Of a DNA stretch of 10,638 nucleotides, positions 6,913 to 10,638 are shown in pieces; position 1 is the stretch's first letter, and every line of letters starts with the position of its first letter. Below the pieces are notes generated by a model that saw nothing but the letters and a program-made list of their open reading frames with translations, made no database searches and was not told the DNA's origin. The position numbers and the translations under genes were made by a program. Source of the stretch: JBNJDW01 sp051745265 (GTDB lineage Bacteria > Pseudomonadota > Alphaproteobacteria > Micavibrionales > CSBR16-224); assembly GCA_051745265.1 (NCBI GenBank), contig JBNJDW010000050.1, forward strand, positions 1-10,638, given 5' to 3'.

Positions 6913-7731
6913 ATGACCGCACCGATTAAGATCGCCATTGCCGGTATTTCCGGCCGCATGGGACAAAGCATTGCCCATGAAGCCTTGGTTATGTCTGAAA
7001 AAGTTTCAATTGCCTCGGCCTTTGCCCGTCGTAACAGTGCGGTACAGGGGCGTGATCTGGGTGACGTCCTGAAAATCGGCCCTATCGGTATTGAAGTCAC
7101 CGGAGAACCGGATCAAAACAGATCTGATATCGATGTGCTGATTGATTTTACCCATCCATCGGTTTTGCCCGCGCATCTTGAATGGTGTAAAAATACCAAT
7201 ACAGCCTTGGTCGTGGGCACAACCGGACTTTCAGATGCGGATCTGGAAGACCTGAAAGCCGCAGGTGATAAAATTCCGGTTTTATATGGCGCCAATATGA
7301 GTGTCGGAATCAATATTCTGGCCAATATTGTTGAACAGCTCTCTTCTGTTCTTGATCCTGATTTTGATATTGAGATTGTTGAAGCCCATCACAGGCATAA
7401 AAAAGACGCGCCGTCCGGCACCGCGCTTTTGTTAGGTGAATCCGCCGCCAACGGCCGCAGCACCGATCTGAAATCCGCCGCTGTTATGAGCCGTGAAGGT
7501 GAAACCGGAGAACGCCGCCGCGGCGCCATCGGTTTTGCAACAATACGTGGCGGTGATGTCGCAGGGGAGCACACTGTTTTATATCTTGGCGATGGCGAGC
7601 GATTAGAATTGACCCATAAAGCTTCAGATCGTAGAATTTTTGCCAAAGGCGCACTTCGCGCAACTTTATGGCTTGCAACCCAACCGGCAGGATTTTTTAA
7701 TATGAAAGATATGCTGGGAATAAAATCGTAA
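6913..7731 (+). CDS. dapB: 4-hydroxy-tetrahydrodipicolinate reductase DapB
   Basis: Cytosolic enzyme that reduces 4-hydroxy-tetrahydrodipicolinate to tetrahydrodipicolinate with NAD(P)H in the lysine and meso-diaminopimelate pathway, feeding peptidoglycan. The 272 residues are full length for the family. The nucleotide-binding motif G-I-S-G-R-M-G is at 11-17, G-T-T-G at 102-105, and the family signature E-A-H-H-R-H-K-K-D-A-P-S-G-T-A at 157-171 contains the catalytic H159-H160 pair and K163/K164. ATG at 6913 lies 7 bases after the dnaJ stop. No good Shine-Dalgarno is present, only weak GTAGA-type sequence, so translation is probably coupled to dnaJ. There is no functional link to chaperones, so the linkage looks like transcriptional convenience or a conserved gene order. 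Confidence 0.98.
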   Translation: MTAPIKIAIAGISGRMGQSIAHEALVMSEKVSIASAFARRNSAVQGRDLGDVLKIGPIGIEVTGEPDQNRSDIDVLIDFTHPSVLPAHLEWCKNTNTALVVGTTGLSDADLEDLKAAGDKIPVLYGANMSVGINILANIVEQLSSVLDPDFDIEIVEAHHRHKKDAPSGTALLLGESAANGRSTDLKSAAVMSREGETGERRRGAIGFATIRGGDVAGEHTVLYLGDGERLELTHKASDRRIFAKGALRATLWLATQPAGFFNMKDMLGIKS

Positions 7732-7742
7732 GACTTTTTCGA

Positions 7743-7748
7743 TATACT
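7743..7748 (+). promoter_or_regulatory. Possible -10 element for the pilin-like gene
   Basis: TATACT, 5 of 6 matches to the sigma-70 -10 consensus, lies just after dapB and would start a transcript about 35 bases before the pilin-like gene. No good -35 is visible at the right distance. It is listed because no terminator is visible after dapB, so it is unclear whether the pilin-like gene has its own promoter. Confidence 0.25.
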
Positions 7749-7789
7749 AGGGCCATAAGCACGGGCAATTATAATGAAAAGGACTTTCT

Positions 7790-8527
7790 ATGCCACATCT
7801 GAACCGGGAAAACGGCTTTACCCTTGTAGAACTTGCCATAGTCATGACCATTGTCGGCCTTCTGATTGGCGGCGTTCTTCGGGGGCAGGAAATGATCCGC
7901 AGCGCTCAGACAACCAATGTTATTAAACAGGTCGATGGCTATGAAGCCGCCTTTCATCAGTTTCGGGATGTGTATAGCGGCGTGCCCGGCGATATGTCCA
8001 ATGCCACAGCAAGACTCCCCAATTGCGATGCTTCAAATTTCTGTTTAGACGGCAATGGCGATTCCCAAATTGGTGTTCTGCATGATGCCAGCGAAACGGC
8101 AGATGATGTCAGCGGTACTCAGGAAAATATCCAATTTTGGAAACATCTGACCCTGGCAAATATGATCAGCGGTGTTGTCTCCTCAGCAAATCCTGCCAGC
8201 CCGGCCTGGGGCGAAACTTTTCCAAACGCTGCAATAGGAGGGGGATTTCAGGTTATTGAAATTGTTGATGCGGTAGATCAAACCTATGGTGTTTTTGTCC
8301 GCCTGCAGAATCCTGCCACTGGCGCCATTGATGCAAGCAGCCCCGGCGAGCACGCCATTTCACCAATCCATGCCTTTGCAATTGATCGTAAAATAGATGA
8401 CGGCCTTGCCAACAGCGGTAGCGTCGCCGGCGAATTTGATACATCCAATTGCGAGGATGGCTCAACCGGTGAATATCTGGCGGAAAACAACCTAAACTGC
8501 ACGATGCTGTTTAAAATCGACAATTAA
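7790..8527 (+). CDS. Type IV pilin/type II pseudopilin-like protein
   Basis: Secreted prepilin-type protein, 245 residues. A short polar leader (M-P-H-L-N-R-E-N-G) is followed by F-T-L-V-E-L-A-I-V, the class III signal recognised by a prepilin peptidase, cutting after G9 and methylating F10. E14 is the essential glutamate at mature position 5. Residues 10-30 form the hydrophobic N-terminal helix. The soluble domain contains V-P-G-D-M (65-69) and D-G-N-G-D-S-Q-I (87-94), motifs I recall from alphaproteobacterial pilin-like proteins, and a late I-D-R-K-I-D-D-G (198-205). Cysteines C79/C85 and C221/C237 could form two disulfides, the second enclosing a D-region-like loop. AAAAGGA lies 6 bases before the ATG. 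No assembly ATPase, peptidase or secretin gene is nearby, so major pilin, minor pilin and pseudopilin cannot be told apart. Confidence 0.88.
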   Translation: MPHLNRENGFTLVELAIVMTIVGLLIGGVLRGQEMIRSAQTTNVIKQVDGYEAAFHQFRDVYSGVPGDMSNATARLPNCDASNFCLDGNGDSQIGVLHDASETADDVSGTQENIQFWKHLTLANMISGVVSSANPASPAWGETFPNAAIGGGFQVIEIVDAVDQTYGVFVRLQNPATGAIDASSPGEHAISPIHAFAIDRKIDDGLANSGSVAGEFDTSNCEDGSTGEYLAENNLNCTMLFKIDN

Positions 8528-8591
8528 GAGATCTTCAAAACTTCTGACATAACATGGCCCTGGCCAGTTCCCATAAAATGATGTTCTGGTA

Positions 8592-8620
8592 TTGACATTA
8601 TGGTAAAGATGCGGTAGTTT
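8592..8620 (+). promoter_or_regulatory. Candidate promoter for the ankyrin-like gene pair
   Basis: A perfect TTGACA (8592-8597) is followed after exactly 17 bases by TAGTTT (8615-8620), which keeps the conserved first, second and last positions of the -10 box. Transcription would begin near 8627, about 20 bases before the ATG at 8648. The 120-base gap after the pilin-like gene holds no clear terminator; its only other structure is a small inverted repeat TGGC-CCTG-GCCA at 8555-8566. Confidence 0.5.
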
Positions 8621-8647
8621 TTTGCCCTGTCTTACAAGGGAATCGTT

Positions 8648-9721
8648 ATGGGTGAAGATAATATTTTTGAAGCGTTGATGGAAATGCGCCCCGACAAAAA
8701 GCCACCACTGGTCTTTTGTAATGTCGAGATTCCCGCCCCGACTGACCAGGATGAAAAATGGCTTGATAAGTTTCAAAAATACGCAAGGCGTCAAAATAGC
8801 AAGAAATGCGCCCATTTGATGGAAAATGCCGTAAAGGCCGAGGATATATGGCGCATCGCCGCCGGTCTGGCGCACCGACATCAACAGGACAATCCTGATT
8901 CGATCTTTTCCTACAACACGCCTGTACGACAGGGTCTCCCTCTTGATTCCTATATATGGCTCCATCGGGGCGCTTCAGACACAGCACGTGAAATGCTGTT
9001 AACCGGGCTGGCCCCGCAAAAAACAGATTTAAGGGCCCCGGAACTTATAGAAACCATGACGCGCTTTCATCGTGATACATTGATGAGCTGGCACCAGAAA
9101 GGCTGCGGCGACTTCCTGCAACCGCTCTTTCACGTTATTGTCTCAAAAGGCACACATGATGATATCAAAACTTTGATTAATGAGGGCATCGATTTAATGC
9201 CGAACACCCTGCAACGGGCGATCAAGCGTAAAGATCTTGCTATAGTGAAAACGATGGTCGATCACGGCGCCAATGTATTCGACAACCATGAGGGCCTGGT
9301 TAATCTTGCCTATGAATCCGCCTGTCTTGATATTGTCAAATTCCTGCAAAACACCAAAGATGAAAAAGAACGCGCCGCCGGCTTAAAAAAAGAGACTCCT
9401 TCCAACTGGGTTGCCTTAAGCGAAACCTTCGCAGAATTCAGCCGCCCGCAAAGCCCGGATGGCTCACAGCTTAAATATCAAATCGATTTTGAAACCTGTT
9501 TGATAAGCCTGCTTTATCAACAGAATGAACAGATCACCCCCTCTGCCGTTATAACGTTTGCGCAGCTTGATAACCCTGAACTGCTTAAAACTGCGGCAGA
9601 TATGATTGAGAAAAGCGGCTACAAACGCCCGGAAATTGGCCCTTATACTGATCGTAATATTCATGCTGATGCTAATCTCAAAAAAATAACATCAATCAGC
9701 CGTACCCCAGCGCGGCGCTGA
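8648..9721 (+). CDS. Ankyrin-like repeat protein of unrecognised family (copy A)
   Basis: I do not recognise a named family for this 357-residue protein, which has no signal peptide or transmembrane segment. Region 1 (17-88) opens K-K-P-P-L-V-F and contains W38, K-F-x-K-Y-A (41-46), K-K-C-A (52-55), W-R-I (68-70) and R-H-Q (77-79). Region 2 (about 139-147) has F-H-R-D-T-L-M-S-W. Region 3 (about 168-234) holds two to three divergent ankyrin-like helical repeats, seen in D-D-I-K-T-L-I-N-E-G, V-D-H-G-A-N-V-F and L-D-I-V-K-F-L. Region 4 begins A-A-G-L (243-246) and W-V-A-L-S-E-T-F-A-E-F-S-R-P (254-267), then a helical tail ending in a basic, possibly disordered stretch. Ankyrin repeats normally bind proteins, so a scaffold, regulator or exported effector role is inferred, with no catalytic motif seen. 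AAGGG lies 7 bases before the ATG. Confidence 0.85.
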   Translation: MGEDNIFEALMEMRPDKKPPLVFCNVEIPAPTDQDEKWLDKFQKYARRQNSKKCAHLMENAVKAEDIWRIAAGLAHRHQQDNPDSIFSYNTPVRQGLPLDSYIWLHRGASDTAREMLLTGLAPQKTDLRAPELIETMTRFHRDTLMSWHQKGCGDFLQPLFHVIVSKGTHDDIKTLINEGIDLMPNTLQRAIKRKDLAIVKTMVDHGANVFDNHEGLVNLAYESACLDIVKFLQNTKDEKERAAGLKKETPSNWVALSETFAEFSRPQSPDGSQLKYQIDFETCLISLLYQQNEQITPSAVITFAQLDNPELLKTAADMIEKSGYKRPEIGPYTDRNIHADANLKKITSISRTPARR

Positions 9722-9744
9722 ATGATTTTGAAAGGTCAAAAACA

Positions 9745-10638
9745 ATGGTTGTAAAAATTTATGGTGAAGGGTTTCCCGAACGTAAGCCGGCTACATCTGA
9801 ACAGGTGCCATCCCCCGCACCGTCACAACAATTAAGCCATAGCAACCGTAAACCGCCGTTGGTTTTTCCGGGCGTGACCATTCCCAGCGCAACGGTATCA
9901 GACCGTATTTGGAAAGAGAAATTTGACAAATACGCCCACCGGAAAAAAAACCGGAAATGCGCTTCCATGCTCCGCGATGCTATGGAAGAAAAGCAGTTCT
10001 GGCGGATTACTTATGCCTTGGAAAGGCGTCATCAGGATGAGCAACCTGATCGCGTCTTCAGTATTCGTAATGACTTTGGCATAACATCCGAATATACACT
10101 TGATGATTGTCTAACCTGGGATCACATATCCAACGACATCAAGGAAATGGTGATTAACGGATTTTATCCGCAACACAGGGCTTTTGTAGACTTCCGTACA
10201 TTGGCCGATTTCCAGCGTGATACCCTGATGACCTGGGCTGAACACGCTGAAAAAGATGTTTTAAATGTCATCTTTCTGGCGACAATTTACCGCGGCGAAG
10301 CCGATGACATTGTTAAATTGCTTGAAATGGGGGCTGAGATAAATTGTAAAAACGGCGCGCCGTCGGAAGATTATCGCACCCCCCTGCGCTGCGCCATTAG
10401 CAGACAAGACTGCACAGTCCTGCAACAGGTTATCGATCTGGGGGCCAATATATTTTTCGAATTTGACCACCTGATGGAACAGGCCTATAAACACGGCAAT
10501 CTGGATATTGTTAAAACGTTGAAAGACTCACGTGAAGCACAGGAAAAGTCTGCCGGCCTGCAGTCGAAATCTCAAACCAACAGCACCGATGGCTGGACAG
10601 CGTTAAGCGCGACATTCGCAGAATACAGCCGTCCAAAA
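9745..10638 (+). CDS. Ankyrin-like repeat protein, tandem paralogue (copy B, 3' end outside window)
   Basis: An open reading frame of 298 codons from ATG at 9745 runs to the window edge without a stop. It is the paralogue of the preceding gene: residues 35-106 align without gaps to residues 17-88 of copy A at 33 of 72 identities by hand count, with shared K-P-P-L-V-F, K-Y-A, K-C-A, W-R-I, R-H-Q and P-D-x-x-F-S. F-Q-R-D-T-L-M-T-W (156-164), D-D-I-V-K-L-L-E-M-G (187-196), L-G-A-N-I-F (232-237), G-N-L-D-I-V-K-T-L (251-259) and W-T-A-L-S-A-T-F-A-E-Y-S-R-P (284-297) also match. It differs by about 18 more N-terminal residues, Pro/Ser/Gln-rich and probably unstructured, and by about 10 inserted residues in the ankyrin region near 202-211. 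AAAGG lies 9 bases before the ATG. Only 23 bases separate the genes, so they are probably co-transcribed. Function is unknown. Confidence 0.85.
   Translation, partial: MVVKIYGEGFPERKPATSEQVPSPAPSQQLSHSNRKPPLVFPGVTIPSATVSDRIWKEKFDKYAHRKKNRKCASMLRDAMEEKQFWRITYALERRHQDEQPDRVFSIRNDFGITSEYTLDDCLTWDHISNDIKEMVINGFYPQHRAFVDFRTLADFQRDTLMTWAEHAEKDVLNVIFLATIYRGEADDIVKLLEMGAEINCKNGAPSEDYRTPLRCAISRQDCTVLQQVIDLGANIFFEFDHLMEQAYKHGNLDIVKTLKDSREAQEKSAGLQSKSQTNSTDGWTALSATFAEYSRPK

Noticed and set aside
7770..7775. Perfect TATAAT before the pilin-like gene
   Set aside because: Transcription from it would begin at or inside the ribosome site at 7779-7783, leaving no usable leader, and there is no -35 at the right distance.
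8555..8566. Inverted repeat TGGC-CCTG-GCCA after the pilin-like gene as a terminator
   Set aside because: The stem is only four base pairs and no T-run follows.

Overview
The window looks like a chromosomal segment of an alphaproteobacterium of moderate G+C. The evidence is indirect: the DnaK, DnaJ and DapB sequences and the MnmC architecture fit that class, and no rRNA, tRNA or other taxonomic marker is present. The pilin-like protein with its PGD motif, together with tandem ankyrin-type proteins, would suit a host-associated or predatory lineage (Micavibrio-like groups came to mind), but this is inference from memory and is not demonstrated.

Layout. Bases 1-1491 (minus strand) hold three genes read leftward: two adjacent, clearly paralogous GNAT N-acetyltransferases (about 54% identical by hand count), then a low-molecular-weight protein-tyrosine phosphatase cut by the window edge. 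The phosphatase start lies 3 bases after the stop of the second acetyltransferase. A 61-base divergent spacer separates this group from mnmC (1553-3526, plus strand), the bifunctional enzyme that finishes mnm5(s2)U34 in tRNA.

Bases 3527-7731 hold dnaK, dnaJ and dapB. A heat-shock-type promoter is possible upstream of dnaK. A strong terminator-like hairpin lies between dnaK and dnaJ, so DnaJ and DapB may be made from readthrough transcripts. dapB starts 7 bases after dnaJ and has little Shine-Dalgarno sequence, which suggests translational coupling. DnaK and DnaJ form the Hsp70 folding machine; DapB serves lysine and diaminopimelate (peptidoglycan) synthesis.

Bases 7790-10638 are the accessory part: a secreted type IV pilin/pseudopilin-like protein, then two tandem paralogous proteins (357 residues, and at least 298 residues cut by the right edge). 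Both have ankyrin-like repeats between a conserved N-terminal block and a conserved C-terminal W-x-A-L-S block. I do not recognise a named family for the whole architecture, and it is the best candidate for something undescribed here. I saw no CRISPR array, insertion sequence, tRNA or rRNA.
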